Shown here in pieces: positions 24,677-34,043 of a stretch of DNA of 34,043 nucleotides. A program made the translations under genes and the position numbers. A model generated the notes under the pieces. That model was not told where the DNA came from, did no database searches, and worked only from the letters and a program-made list of their open reading frames with translations. Each line of letters starts with the position of its first letter. The stretch's first letter is position 1. The stretch covers positions 1 to 34,043 of the forward strand of contig CAJXIY010000026.1 of the NCBI GenBank assembly GCA_913054495.1. The letters are read 5' to 3'. The DNA is from an uncultured Gammaproteobacteria bacterium. GTDB lineage: Bacteria; Pseudomonadota; Gammaproteobacteria; Pseudomonadales; Pseudohongiellaceae.

Positions 24677-26260
24677 CTAGCGATGAAGGTGTTTTAATCT
24701 TAATCCGCTGGTGTACAGCGCTGCCACGTATAGAGCCATGCCACCGAATACCAGCAGCGCCATGCGAATGACCCGGGTCATGAGATCCCAATCCAGCCAC
24801 GTCAGCCAGTCACCAGAATATCTGATCAGGAAAAACGCCAGCAGCGAATTGGCCAGCAGCAACCGTAGCACCAGCAGCAACCATCCCCCGTGAAAACTGT
24901 AAACCTTCTCCCGTCTCAAACCTCGCAACAACAAGCCCGCATTCAGATATGCCGCCAGCGATGTGGCCAGCGCCAAGCCGACGTGGGCCATGCCGTTTAG
25001 ATAGAACAACACGTTCATGATCATGTTGGCACAGAGGGCGATCACGCCGATCTTCACCGGCGTCCGGGTATTCTGGCGGGCGTAGAAACCTGGCGCAAAT
25101 ATCTTTATGGACATGAAGGCAAGAATACCGAAACTATAGGCTCGCAGGCTGCCCGCCGACTGCTCCACATCGAAGGCGGTGAAATTATCATTCTGAAACA
25201 ATGTCACCAGCAACGGTTTGGCGAGGATAATCAGCGCCAGCGTCGCCGGTATGGAAACCAGGCAGATTAACTTCGTTGCCCAGTCCAGAGTTTCTGAAAA
25301 TTCCTGCATCGACGACTCGGCATGCTTGCGCGACAGACTCGGCAGTACCACGATAGCCACGGCGATACCGAATGTGCCAACCGGCAATTCCATCAGCCGG
25401 TCGGAAAAGTACAACCAGGAGATACTGCCGGTAACCAGCAGCGACGCGATCATGGCATCGAGCAATAAATTAATCTGGCTTACGGACACCCCGAAAAGCG
25501 CTGGCACCATGAGCTTCTTGATTCGATCCACCCCTTCATGGAATTTTCCCAGCCGCGGCCGCGGCAGCAATTGCATGCGCGCCAACAGCGGCAGTTGAAA
25601 AAGCAATTGCGCCACACCGGCAATTAGCACGCCCCAGGCCAATGCCAGCTCGGGCACACGCAGATGGGGAGCCAACAAAAATGCACTGGCAATCAGGGAA
25701 ATGTTGAGCAGAGCCGGCGTGACAGCCGGTATGGCGAAGCGTCCATAGCTATTGAGAATTGCGCTACAGAACGCCGTCATTGAAATGAGTAGCAAATAGG
25801 GGAAGGTAATGCGGAGCATTTCCACGAACAGATCGAATTTCAGCGGTTCGTCGGTAAAGCCATAGCCTATGGGTACTGCGACCAGCGGCGCCGCCACCAT
25901 CATAAACGCGGTCAATAAGAAGAGAAACCCACCCAGGCTACCGGCCACGGCAGCAATTAAATTCTGTACCTCGGCCAGGGATTTGGTGCTGCGGTATTCG
26001 GAAAGCACCGGCACAAACGCCTGGTTGAATGCGCCCTCGGCAAACAGTCGACGCATGAAGTTCGGTATCTTGTTGGCGAGGAAGAAAACATCTGCCGCAT
26101 CGGTGGCGCCGAAAAGCCGCGCGATAACAATGTCCCGGGCCAGGCCCAGGAAGCGAGATACCATGGTCATGGAGCCGGTAATACCGCTGGCTTTTAGCAG
26201 GGCGCTGCTGGAACCATCGCCATTTTCGGTTTCTACTGCTTCGGATCGAGGCTCTGACAT
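24677..26260 (-). CDS. murJ: Lipid II flippase MurJ
   Basis: An inner-membrane MOP-superfamily flippase that moves lipid II to the periplasmic side for peptidoglycan synthesis. The 527 aa (E. coli 511) carry about 14 hydrophobic segments. The N-terminal signature SGITGSMTMVSRFLGLARDIVIARLFGA and the following DVFFLANKIPNFMRRLFAEGAFNQAFVPVL block (about residues 58-87) contain the conserved charged residues of the central cavity (Arg in NFMRR, Glu in AEGAF). Placement near rpsT is conserved in gammaproteobacteria. The ribF/ileS genes often seen beyond rpsT are replaced here by proB. Confidence 0.95.
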   Translation of the reverse strand: MSEPRSEAVETENGDGSSSALLKASGITGSMTMVSRFLGLARDIVIARLFGATDAADVFFLANKIPNFMRRLFAEGAFNQAFVPVLSEYRSTKSLAEVQNLIAAVAGSLGGFLFLLTAFMMVAAPLVAVPIGYGFTDEPLKFDLFVEMLRITFPYLLLISMTAFCSAILNSYGRFAIPAVTPALLNISLIASAFLLAPHLRVPELALAWGVLIAGVAQLLFQLPLLARMQLLPRPRLGKFHEGVDRIKKLMVPALFGVSVSQINLLLDAMIASLLVTGSISWLYFSDRLMELPVGTFGIAVAIVVLPSLSRKHAESSMQEFSETLDWATKLICLVSIPATLALIILAKPLLVTLFQNDNFTAFDVEQSAGSLRAYSFGILAFMSIKIFAPGFYARQNTRTPVKIGVIALCANMIMNVLFYLNGMAHVGLALATSLAAYLNAGLLLRGLRREKVYSFHGGWLLLVLRLLLANSLLAFFLIRYSGDWLTWLDWDLMTRVIRMALLVFGGMALYVAALYTSGLRLKHLHR

Positions 26261-26378
26261 ACCGGCTCTGACATACCCATGTTTCTTAGCTTTGAATCTT
26301 ATCGGGGCAATTATGACAGCTCTAAATTAAAAAGGGGTAGCCGACGGCATCCGGATCCATGCCCAAGCCGCAGCACTA

Positions 26379-26407
26379 TTGACATCACTATTCGAAAACG
26401 GCATAGT
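26379..26407 (+). promoter_or_regulatory. rpsT promoter
   Basis: A perfect TTGACA -35 (26379-26384), a 17-base spacer and CATAGT -10 (26402-26407). Transcription would start near 26414, giving a leader of about 110 nt before the rpsT start. Confidence 0.6.
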
Positions 26408-26464
26408 GTCGCGTCTCAAAATTGATGGGGAACTGCAGTGTCTGACTGCCCCGATCTAATCCCT

Positions 26465-26483
26465 CGATTTTCATTGAAAATCG
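26465..26483 (+). promoter_or_regulatory. Leader hairpin upstream of rpsT
   Basis: CGATTTTCATTGAAAATCG is a perfect 9-bp inverted repeat around one base. It lies in the predicted rpsT leader, 43 bases before the UUG start, and is followed by a short direct repeat (ATCGAAAC twice). E. coli S20 controls its own translation; this structure could serve a similar purpose, or be a DNA operator. Confidence 0.4.
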
Positions 26484-26525
26484 AAACATCGAAACAGTAT
26501 TGAATACGGTTTAAAGGAGCTCCAA

Positions 26526-26789
26526 TTGGCCAATTCTGCACAAGCTCGCAAGCGCGCACGACAGGGTGAAGTCCGCCGTCGTCACAACGCTTCATTTAGA
26601 TCCATGGTTCGCACCTACATCAAGAAGGTAGATGCCGCTATAGCAGAAGGCGATCACGCCGCCGCCACCGAGGCTTATAATACTGCCGTGCCGATTATTG
26701 ACCGCATGGCAGACAAGGGCATCATCCACAAGAACAAGGCAGCTCGACACAAGAGCAGACTAAACACGGCGGTTAAGGCACTGAAATAA
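26526..26789 (+). CDS. rpsT: 30S ribosomal protein S20
   Basis: A small-subunit primary rRNA-binding protein, 87 aa, highly basic, with the family N terminus [20 protein letters not shown] and the C-terminal [13 protein letters not shown]. The start codon is TTG at 26526, preceded by AAAGGAG (26513-26519). The UUG start is the same unusual choice made by E. coli rpsT, where it is tied to autogenous translational control. A strong TTGACA promoter and a leader hairpin lie upstream, and a clear intrinsic terminator downstream. Confidence 0.97.
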   Translation: MANSAQARKRARQGEVRRRHNASFRSMVRTYIKKVDAAIAEGDHAAATEAYNTAVPIIDRMADKGIIHKNKAARHKSRLNTAVKALK

Positions 26790-26804
26790 GTCATTGGCCA
26801 GCGC

Positions 26805-26834
26805 ATAAAAAACCGGCAGACGCCGGTTTTTTTT
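26805..26834 (+). terminator. Intrinsic terminator after rpsT
   Basis: The stem ACCGGC/GCCGGT (26812-26817 and 26822-26827) with loop AGAC is followed by eight T, and preceded by A-runs, so it can act in both directions, also ending proB transcription from the right. Confidence 0.85.
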
Positions 26835-26883
26835 CATCCGCAGCCCGGACATTCCGGCCCGGCCTCCTGCATTCCTAATCACA

Positions 26884-26909
26884 AACTCCTTAAGGAGCCT
26901 CTGATTAAG
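26884..26909 (+). repeat. Short palindrome-containing interspersed repeat, copy B
   Basis: GGAGCCTCTGATTAAG (26894-26909) is identical to the minus-strand copy at 3675-3660 and is likewise preceded by a palindrome (CTCCTTAAGGAG). It abuts the proB stop codon. CTGATTA and TAATCAG (26901-26917) also form a small hairpin overlapping the end of proB. Confidence 0.4.
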
Positions 26910-28040
26910 CTAATCAGTACTGATATCGCTGATAACCATGTTATCACGGTGAATGACTTCTTCCTCGCCCACATAGCCCAGCAATTGTTCTATCTTGTCG
27001 CTACTCAAGCCTTTGAGTTTTTCGATTTCATGCACGTCATAATTGACCAGACCCCTGGCAATTTCCTGACCCGACTCATCGATACAGGCGACGACATCGC
27101 CGCGGGAAAATTGACCCTGGACCGACCGAATGCCAACCGCTAGCAAACTCCTGCCGGATTTTTGTAGCACCTGGACGGCCCCGGCATCGAGGGTCAGCTT
27201 ACCCTTCAGGCTCAGTTGTCCGGCCAGCCACTGCTTGCGAGCAGTCACCGGCTCACGATCCGCCTCCAGCAAGGTCCCCAACTCCTCCCCCTGTAACAGG
27301 CGTATAAGTACCTGTTCCTCGCGACCATTCGCTATCACCGTGTTGGTACCGGAGCGGGCTGCAAGGCGCGCTGCCGACAGCTTCGTCAACATCCCACCTC
27401 GGCCGAGGCTCGCACCCTTGCCGGCCATCGCCGTCAGACTGCTATCGCTGGCCGATGCCTGCGGAATGAATTTCGCTCCGGGGTGAATGCGGGGATCCGC
27501 ATCATACAAGCCATCCTGATCCGTCAGCACCACCATCACATCGGCGTTAATGAGATTGGCCACCAGCGCCGCCAGTGTATCGTTGTCGCCGAAGCATAAT
27601 TCGGCCCTTGCCACAGTATCGTTCTCATTGACCACCGGCACCACGCCCATGTCGAGTAATGTGGTGAGGGTGCTGCGGGCGTTGAGATAACCGGTTCGGT
27701 CAGACAAGTCCTCGTGGCTGAGCAGGATCTGTGCAGCATGCACACCATGGCGCATGAAGCAGCTTTCATATGCCTGCACCAGGCCCATTTGCCCGACGGC
27801 GGCGGCGGCTTGTTGCAGATGTAGCTGTTTCGGCCTGGTTTTCAATCCCAGTCTCGCCACGCCTGCGGCCACGGCTCCGGAGGAAACCAGCACCGGCTGG
27901 ATACCGGCTTTCTGCATTGCCACCAGCTGGCCGGCGCAGGATTCGATGGCGTTCGTATCCAGGTCCAGGCCGTTGTTGGTAACCAGGGAGCTGCCTACCT
28001 TTATGACCCAGCGTCTGCCTTGTTTGATCTTGTCACGCAT
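26910..28040 (-). CDS. proB: Glutamate 5-kinase
   Basis: First step of proline synthesis: ATP-dependent phosphorylation of glutamate. It has 376 aa, with an amino acid kinase domain (residues about 1-255) starting [14 protein letters not shown], then [22 protein letters not shown] (substrate site) and GTGGMxTK-like [16 protein letters not shown], followed by a C-terminal PUA domain (about 275-365, [18 protein letters not shown]...[11 protein letters not shown]). It starts three bases after the obgE stop, so the two are co-transcribed. The obg-proB pairing is conserved in gammaproteobacteria. Confidence 0.96.
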   Translation of the reverse strand: MRDKIKQGRRWVIKVGSSLVTNNGLDLDTNAIESCAGQLVAMQKAGIQPVLVSSGAVAAGVARLGLKTRPKQLHLQQAAAAVGQMGLVQAYESCFMRHGVHAAQILLSHEDLSDRTGYLNARSTLTTLLDMGVVPVVNENDTVARAELCFGDNDTLAALVANLINADVMVVLTDQDGLYDADPRIHPGAKFIPQASASDSSLTAMAGKGASLGRGGMLTKLSAARLAARSGTNTVIANGREEQVLIRLLQGEELGTLLEADREPVTARKQWLAGQLSLKGKLTLDAGAVQVLQKSGRSLLAVGIRSVQGQFSRGDVVACIDESGQEIARGLVNYDVHEIEKLKGLSSDKIEQLLGYVGEEEVIHRDNMVISDISTD

Positions 28041-28043
28041 GCC

Positions 28044-29315
<1,272 letters not shown>

Positions 29316-29325
29316 TCAGTGTTCT

Positions 29326-29583
29326 TCAGGCCGTTTCGACGCTCACGAATTTACGATTATGCGGCCCCTTGATGGCAAATCTGACGATACCGTCTGACTT
29401 CGCAAACAAGGTGTGGTCTTTACCACAGCCAACGTTTTCACCCGGATGGAAGCGAGTACCGCGCTGACGCACGATGATGTTGCCGGCGATCGCCGCCTGG
29501 CCGCCAAATAACTTGACACCGAGCCGTTTCGACTCGGAATCGCGGCCGTTGTTGGTACTACCACCTGCTTTCTTATGTGCCAT
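29326..29583 (-). CDS. rpmA: 50S ribosomal protein L27
   Basis: A large-subunit protein whose flexible N terminus reaches the peptidyl transferase centre. It has 85 aa, beginning [20 protein letters not shown], the standard proteobacterial form without a cleavable N-terminal extension. [19 protein letters not shown] and [17 protein letters not shown] follow. It is 28 bases downstream of rplU in the same operon and is followed by an intrinsic terminator. Confidence 0.97.
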   Translation of the reverse strand: MAHKKAGGSTNNGRDSESKRLGVKLFGGQAAIAGNIIVRQRGTRFHPGENVGCGKDHTLFAKSDGIVRFAIKGPHNRKFVSVETA

Positions 29584-29611
29584 AAATGCCTCTGCTACTT
29601 TTTAATGCCTG

Positions 29612-29923
29612 TCAGGCCTTAATACCAACGATCTTGACTTCGGTGAACCACTGTCGGTGACCCTGTTGCTTGCGAAAGTGCTTGCGTCGATTAAATTTGA
29701 TGATATGAATCTTCTTGGCCCGACCTTGTTTCAAGACCTCGGCAGTCACCTTGCCGCCTTCCACATATGGCGTGCCAATCTTCACAGACTCTCCCTCTCC
29801 AACCATCAGCACCTTGTCAAATTCCACCTTTTCACCAGTGGCGGCATCCAGTTTTTCCAACTGCAGGATTTCGCCTTCCTCAACCCTGTGCTGTTTGCCA
29901 CCGCTCTCAATAACCGCGTACAT
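29612..29923 (-). CDS. rplU: 50S ribosomal protein L21
   Basis: A large-subunit protein binding 23S rRNA. It has 103 aa from ATG 29923 ([18 protein letters not shown]), with GGAGA upstream. The frame is open up to 30016, but the extension is not like L21. The C-terminal [20 protein letters not shown] block is diagnostic. It is divergent from ispB, the conserved arrangement, and first in the rplU-rpmA operon. Confidence 0.97.
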   Translation of the reverse strand: MYAVIESGGKQHRVEEGEILQLEKLDAATGEKVEFDKVLMVGEGESVKIGTPYVEGGKVTAEVLKQGRAKKIHIIKFNRRKHFRKQQGHRQWFTEVKIVGIKA

Positions 29924-29981
29924 ATCTGTCTCCAAAACCTCTATTCGAACGGGAATCTGGCCCATTCCTATTGGGGCGGGC

Positions 29982-30010
29982 ATTCTACGGGAACACCGGG
30001 ATGTAGGCAA
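29982..30010 (-). promoter_or_regulatory. rplU promoter
   Basis: On the minus strand TTGCCT (30010-30005), 17 bases, then TAGAAT (29987-29982), about 60 bases upstream of the rplU start. Confidence 0.5.
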
Positions 30011-30150
30011 GCACAATCAGCCCCGAGGCAGTACAAATATTGGCCCTCCGCATGGGTCCGAGGCAGGACCGATCGCACTTTTTCCGGCTTTTTCCTACGC
30101 CAGTCGAGGCCAATCCCGGCAACTAGCCCGGTCGCCAATCCTGCCGTGGC

Positions 30151-30179
30151 TTGACAGCATCTGACTCGCTCCCTAGCAT
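30151..30179 (+). promoter_or_regulatory. ispB promoter
   Basis: A perfect TTGACA -35 (30151-30156), 17 bases and TAGCAT -10 (30174-30179), 64 bases before the ispB ATG. Confidence 0.6.
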
Positions 30180-30242
30180 GCACACACGAGTTGTATCCAT
30201 ACCAGCCATCCCCACACCCAGAGCAGTTTCACAATCCAGGCA

Positions 30243-31226
30243 ATGTCTCAGCAAACCTATCAGCAAATTCGAGCCGTCGTCGAGTCCGATTTCCTTGCCG
30301 TAGACAGCTTTATCGTCGCGCAGCTGCATTCCAATGTGCCGCTGGTGGAAAACATCGGCCACTATATAGTGGCCGCCGGTGGTAAGCGCCTGCGGCCCAT
30401 CTTAGTGCTGCTTGCGGCTAGGGCCTGCGATATAAAAAGCGATCAACAGATTCCTCTGGCAGCCGTGATTGAATTCATTCACACGGCGACGCTGCTGCAT
30501 GACGACGTGGTGGATATGTCCTCGCTACGGCGTGGCCGCCCTACCGTGAACGCCGAATGGAATAACCCTTCCAGCGTGCTCGTGGGTGATTTTATCTATT
30601 CCCGCGCCTTTCAGATCCTGGTGGAGATAGGCGATATGCGGATCATGCAGATTGTTGCCGACACCACCAACAGGATCGCCGAGGGGGAAGTTCTGCAACT
30701 GATTAGTAAAAATAACCCGCAATCGACGGAGCAGAATTACATGCAGGTTATCCAGGACAAGACTGCCATTTTATTCCAGGCCGCCGCGCAATGTGGCGCT
30801 ATTCTGGCGATGGCGGAGGACAGGGTCGAAACCGCATTAAAGCAATACGGTATGCATCTGGGGATCGCCTTCCAATTGATCGACGACGTTCTCGACTACG
30901 ATGGAGACACCGAGGCCCTAGGCAAGAATATTGGCGATGACCTGGCAGAGGGCAAGCCCACCCTGCCGTTGCTGTACGCCATGCAACACGGTTCCCCAGC
31001 ACAGGCGGCGTTAATCTCGCAGTGTATAAGCGACGAAACCGTTACCGCCGAGACCTTCACCGAGGTCATCGGTATAGTCCGCGACAGCGGTGCGCTGGAC
31101 TACACTCGCCGGCTGGCCGCTGAGCAGGCCCAGCTGGCCCTGCAGTCGCTCTCGGCATTGAGTGCCTCCGAGTACAGGGATAGCCTCGAGAGCCTGGTGA
31201 AATTCTCCGTCGACCGGCAAAGCTGA
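30243..31226 (+). CDS. ispB: Long-chain (octaprenyl-type) polyprenyl diphosphate synthase
   Basis: A trans-prenyltransferase that elongates farnesyl diphosphate with isopentenyl diphosphate to make the quinone side chain. It has 327 aa. The first Asp-rich motif is LLHDDVVD (Asp87, Asp88, Asp91) and the second QLIDDVLDYDGD. GGKRLRP (46-52) binds the pyrophosphate. Small residues before the first motif (Ala82 at -5) fit a long-chain product, as in IspB. Divergent synteny with rplU-rpmA confirms orthology. The exact chain length (C40 or other) cannot be told from sequence. Confidence 0.95.
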   Translation: MSQQTYQQIRAVVESDFLAVDSFIVAQLHSNVPLVENIGHYIVAAGGKRLRPILVLLAARACDIKSDQQIPLAAVIEFIHTATLLHDDVVDMSSLRRGRPTVNAEWNNPSSVLVGDFIYSRAFQILVEIGDMRIMQIVADTTNRIAEGEVLQLISKNNPQSTEQNYMQVIQDKTAILFQAAAQCGAILAMAEDRVETALKQYGMHLGIAFQLIDDVLDYDGDTEALGKNIGDDLAEGKPTLPLLYAMQHGSPAQAALISQCISDETVTAETFTEVIGIVRDSGALDYTRRLAAEQAQLALQSLSALSASEYRDSLESLVKFSVDRQS

Positions 31227-31361
31227 GCCGCCGCTGCTACGCCGCATTCACTGCTGTGCATTCTATAGCCGCCCTAAAACTAACGTGGTATAACGCCGCA
31301 TAGGCGGGGCGATACCAATCCGGTAGTGCACCCCGATGTTTTCAATTAAGGGAGACAGTAC

Positions 31362-33245
31362 GTGCTTGATTTAACCCGGCTTCCAACCCCCGAAGCTGTG
31401 ATGGAGACCATCGAAGACGTAGAGAAATTCGAACGCACGCCTCGGAAACAACAGTTTCCCTACACCGACAGCTACCACCTGATTAGCGACAGCGCGAGTC
31501 GCTTCGGCGGTGATATTGCCCTGGAATTTCTTCTGCAGGGTTTGGTCGACGAACCGAGCCAGTCAGTTAGCTTTGCCGAACTCAGTGCCCAAATTACCCG
31601 CACCGCCAACGCGCTGCATGGGCTCGGCATTGGCCCGGAGGACGCGGTTTCCATCGTCCTGCCCATACTGCCACAGACTCATTTCGCCACCTGGGGAGCG
31701 CAGGCCGCTGGCATCGCCAATCCCATAAACCCGATGCTGGATGCCGACCATCTCGGTGAAATCATGGCGGCCGCCGGTGCCAGGGCTGTCATTTGCCTGG
31801 GGCCGTCGCCCCACAGCGACATCTGGGACAAGGTCTTAATAGCAGCGAAAAATTCCGGCAGTGTGAAGACGATCCTCTGTGTGAATATTCCCGGCTTGTG
31901 CGCCGAACGGCCGGATAGCGAAATACCCGACGCCTTGGAGATTCTGGATTTCGACTCCTGTATCGCCCAGCACGATGCCAGCGTCCTCGATAGCCGCCGA
32001 AAATTCAGTGGCGACCAAATCGCCGCCTACTTCCACACCGGTGGCACTACCGGCCGGCCGAAGCTTGCGCAACTGACCCACGACAATATGGCCTTCCTGG
32101 GACAATTGATGCAGGTCTATACCGCGCATCTGGAACGCCACACCGTGCTCTGTGGTCTACCGCTGTTTCATATCTACGGATGCATCATCCAGGGCATCGC
32201 CGCCTTCAGTGTGGGTTATCGTATCGTGTTGATGACGCCCTCGGGATTTCGTTCGCCGGAGGCGATGAAGAATTTTTGGCATCACATCGAGCGATTCCAA
32301 GTACAAAGCTTTGCGACGGTCCCCACGGTACTGATGGCGCTATCGGACATTCCCGTCGGTGACGCGGATATAAGCTGCCTCACCACGATCAACTCCGGTG
32401 CCGCCCCGCTGTCCCATGCATTCGAATTGGGCTTTGAAGAAAAATTCGAAGTCGAGATTGGCAACGGTTACGGCATGACCGAAACCACCGCCCTCATCTC
32501 CCGAGCACCCCTGGTGCAACCGCCGGGCAGCGTCGGCATGCGAATTCCATACTCACAGATTCGAATCGTTCACCTGGAAGAAAACCAGGTAAGTAAAGAC
32601 TGTGATCTGGGTGAAAGTGGTGTCATCCTGGTGCAAGGACCGCAGGTATTCAAGGGCTATAAGAGCGCCGTCGATAACGCCAATGCCTGGATCGAAGACG
32701 ACTGGTTCAACACCGGCGACCTGGGTTATCTCGATGCCGAGGGCTACCTCTGCCTCTCCGGTCGGGCCAAGGATCTTATCATTCGCGGCGGCCACAACAT
32801 CGACCCGGAAACAATCGAGGAACCACTGAATGCCCACCCCGAGGTCGCTGTGGCTATCGCCGTGGGATTACCCGATCCCTATACCGGCGAACTGCCCATG
32901 GCCTATGTGGTGACGACGGCCGACAGCAAGATAAGCGAAGACGAATTGCTGGACTATTGCAAGCAGGAAATATCCGAACGGGCGGCGGTGCCGAAACGCA
33001 TCATCTTCGTCGAAGCCATGCCGCTTACCGTAATCGGCAAGGTATTCAGGCCCTTGCTTCGGCAGATGATTTCTGAAGCTATCATCAGTGAGCACCTGCT
33101 AAGTGAATCAATCACCGCCACGGTGTCCAGCGAGATTGAAAAGAAACGTGGCCTGGTACTGAAGATTGTCGTCGATGATAAGGGTGGCATAGAGACGGCG
33201 AATGCATTGCTCAGTGGCTATACCTTTACCGTAGAAGTCAGTTGA
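31362..33245 (+). CDS. AMP-binding acyl-CoA synthetase
   Basis: An adenylate-forming enzyme that activates a carboxylic acid, probably a fatty acid, to its CoA thioester through an acyl-AMP. It has 627 aa. The P-loop is YFHTGGTTGRPKLAQLTH (about residues 224-241), then GNGYGMTETTALIS, NTGDLGYLDAEGYLCLSGRAKDLIIRGG (hinge and ribose-binding Asp) and the C-terminal catalytic lysine in LTVIGKVFRPLLR. About 65 further residues follow this lysine motif, longer than in most family members. GTG 31362 with AAGGGAGA upstream is the start. It stands alone; the substrate is not predictable. Confidence 0.88.
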   Translation: MLDLTRLPTPEAVMETIEDVEKFERTPRKQQFPYTDSYHLISDSASRFGGDIALEFLLQGLVDEPSQSVSFAELSAQITRTANALHGLGIGPEDAVSIVLPILPQTHFATWGAQAAGIANPINPMLDADHLGEIMAAAGARAVICLGPSPHSDIWDKVLIAAKNSGSVKTILCVNIPGLCAERPDSEIPDALEILDFDSCIAQHDASVLDSRRKFSGDQIAAYFHTGGTTGRPKLAQLTHDNMAFLGQLMQVYTAHLERHTVLCGLPLFHIYGCIIQGIAAFSVGYRIVLMTPSGFRSPEAMKNFWHHIERFQVQSFATVPTVLMALSDIPVGDADISCLTTINSGAAPLSHAFELGFEEKFEVEIGNGYGMTETTALISRAPLVQPPGSVGMRIPYSQIRIVHLEENQVSKDCDLGESGVILVQGPQVFKGYKSAVDNANAWIEDDWFNTGDLGYLDAEGYLCLSGRAKDLIIRGGHNIDPETIEEPLNAHPEVAVAIAVGLPDPYTGELPMAYVVTTADSKISEDELLDYCKQEISERAAVPKRIIFVEAMPLTVIGKVFRPLLRQMISEAIISEHLLSESITATVSSEIEKKRGLVLKIVVDDKGGIETANALLSGYTFTVEVS

Positions 33246-33284
33246 ATAATCGATGCCACGGAACCCCGAAACGAGAGAAACGAC

Positions 33285-33854
33285 ATGAAAACGATGAAAA
33301 CGGCGCTGGGCATGCTTGCCTTGCTAGTACTCACATCCTGCACTATTTCGGGTCTGAATAACGGCACACCCGAACAAAGACGCCAGTCGATTCAATCCAT
33401 GCGTCAGGAAGTGCTGGCCGAGCTGTACGCCATCAAACCAGACACCCGTGCCCAGCTCGTTGACGCCGCCGGCTACGCCGTATTTTCCAACGCTAATATT
33501 AACCTGATCATTGCCAGCTTCGGTGGAGGTATAGGCGTTATTCACGACAATACCTCCGGCGTAGACACCTTTATGCGGATGGGAGAGATAGGGATTGGCA
33601 TCGGCGCAGGCGTCAAGGACTTCAGGGCCGTCTTCGTGTTCCATGATGCGGACGCCCTGGAACGATTTCTCGATGTAGGCATCTCCATCGGTGGCCAGGC
33701 TGACGCCGCCGCCAAGGCTGGAGATCTCGGCGCCGCGGTCGGCGGCGAGGCGGTGATTGATAATGTCTCTGTCTACCAACTCACCCAGAGTGGGCTCGCA
33801 CTGCAGGCGACGGTCAAGGGAACCTATTACTGGCAGGATTCCGACCTTAATTAA
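33285..33854 (+). CDS. YSC84/SYLF-domain lipoprotein
   Basis: A 189-aa exported protein with a lipobox LTSC (Cys19 as lipidation site after a hydrophobic signal at residues about 5-18). The remainder is the YSC84/SYLF domain: AAGYAVFSNANINLIIASFGGGIGV, DTFMRMGEIGIGIGAGVKDFRAVFVFHDADALERF and ISIGGQADAAAKAGDLGAAV. The domain binds lipids in eukaryotes; bacterial members are poorly characterised. Being a lipoprotein with Thr at +2 of the mature Cys, it could reach the outer membrane. It lies 39 bases after the acyl-CoA synthetase on the same strand, so they may share a transcript. Confidence 0.82.
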   Translation: MKTMKTALGMLALLVLTSCTISGLNNGTPEQRRQSIQSMRQEVLAELYAIKPDTRAQLVDAAGYAVFSNANINLIIASFGGGIGVIHDNTSGVDTFMRMGEIGIGIGAGVKDFRAVFVFHDADALERFLDVGISIGGQADAAAKAGDLGAAVGGEAVIDNVSVYQLTQSGLALQATVKGTYYWQDSDLN

Positions 33855-34043
33855 GTCAGTACCTGAGATAACCCAAAAAAACATCTCGCTAGTGAAATAA
33901 TTTCGATTAAAAAATACAATGCAATTTGCTATGCATGACTGGAGTTGTGTTTAGTTTATCCGCGAATTTGAGTTGCCTAGTCCCCTCTCGCACGCCCATA
34001 TATCCTTCACTTTAGCCAGCGCTGCGGAACTCGCCTGCGGCTC

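Noticed and set aside
29924-30016. N-terminal extension of L21
   Set aside because: L21 starts at [12 protein letters not shown], and GGAGA precedes that ATG.
33855-34043. Possible gene start or end in the last 190 bases
   Set aside because: No frame with a recognisable product or RNA fold is seen; the sequence is cut by the window edge.

Overview
The window looks like a chromosomal segment of a gammaproteobacterium, possibly a marine one (the habitat is inference). The evidence is conserved gene order: ispB divergent from rplU-rpmA-obgE-proB, rpsT beside murJ, and suhB divergent from trmJ. The protein families also fit: PutP, ElaA, YgiQ, AroG-type DAHP synthase and the EF-P paralogue YeiP/EfpL. 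The chromosomal part is GC-rich, whereas the first ~1.4 kb is visibly AT-rich.

Region by region. (1) 1-1568: the integrase end of a mobile island. A tyrosine recombinase runs off the left edge and sits beside the 3' end of a tRNA-Arg(CCT) gene, with paired GTGTCCTAC repeats between them. The island body lies to the left, outside the window. (2) 1.7-8.4 kb: an ElaA-type acetyltransferase, the sodium/proline symporter PutP, a SufR-like regulator with two matching inverted-repeat operators, a DUF945 protein, and a YgiQ radical SAM gene cut by one in-frame TAA. (3) 8.5-12.7 kb: trmJ with a GspA/ExeA-like AAA ATPase, the divergent suhB, whose product has lost its catalytic residues, and a MATE transporter. 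(4) 12.7-18.2 kb: an orphan B12-binding-type radical SAM protein. Then an apparent operon of a YdjA-like nitroreductase, a double zinc-ribbon protein and a PlsC-like acyltransferase. Opposite it lie a rhodanese-like protein without its cysteine, a TauE/SafE exporter and a frameshifted TetR gene. (5) 18.3-24.3 kb: glutathione-dependent formaldehyde dehydrogenase, glyoxalase I, folD, an aromatic/aspartate aminotransferase, DAHP synthase and efpL. (6) 24.3-31.2 kb: a DUF2007/zinc-finger protein, murJ, rpsT, proB, obgE, rpmA, rplU and ispB, a conserved housekeeping block. (7) 31.3-33.9 kb: an acyl-CoA synthetase and a YSC84-domain lipoprotein.

The genes are mostly housekeeping (translation, peptidoglycan precursor flipping, quinone side chain, aromatic amino acids, C1 folate, aldehyde detoxification). 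No defence system, CRISPR array or biosynthetic cluster is visible. The most unusual points are the catalytically dead SuhB at the authentic suhB locus, the cysteine-less rhodanese beside a sulfur-type exporter, the paired AAAGT-N4-ACTTT operators, an atypical FolD signature, and three separate gene disruptions (ygiQ, the AAA ATPase tail, tetR). The disruptions may be real decay or sequence error.
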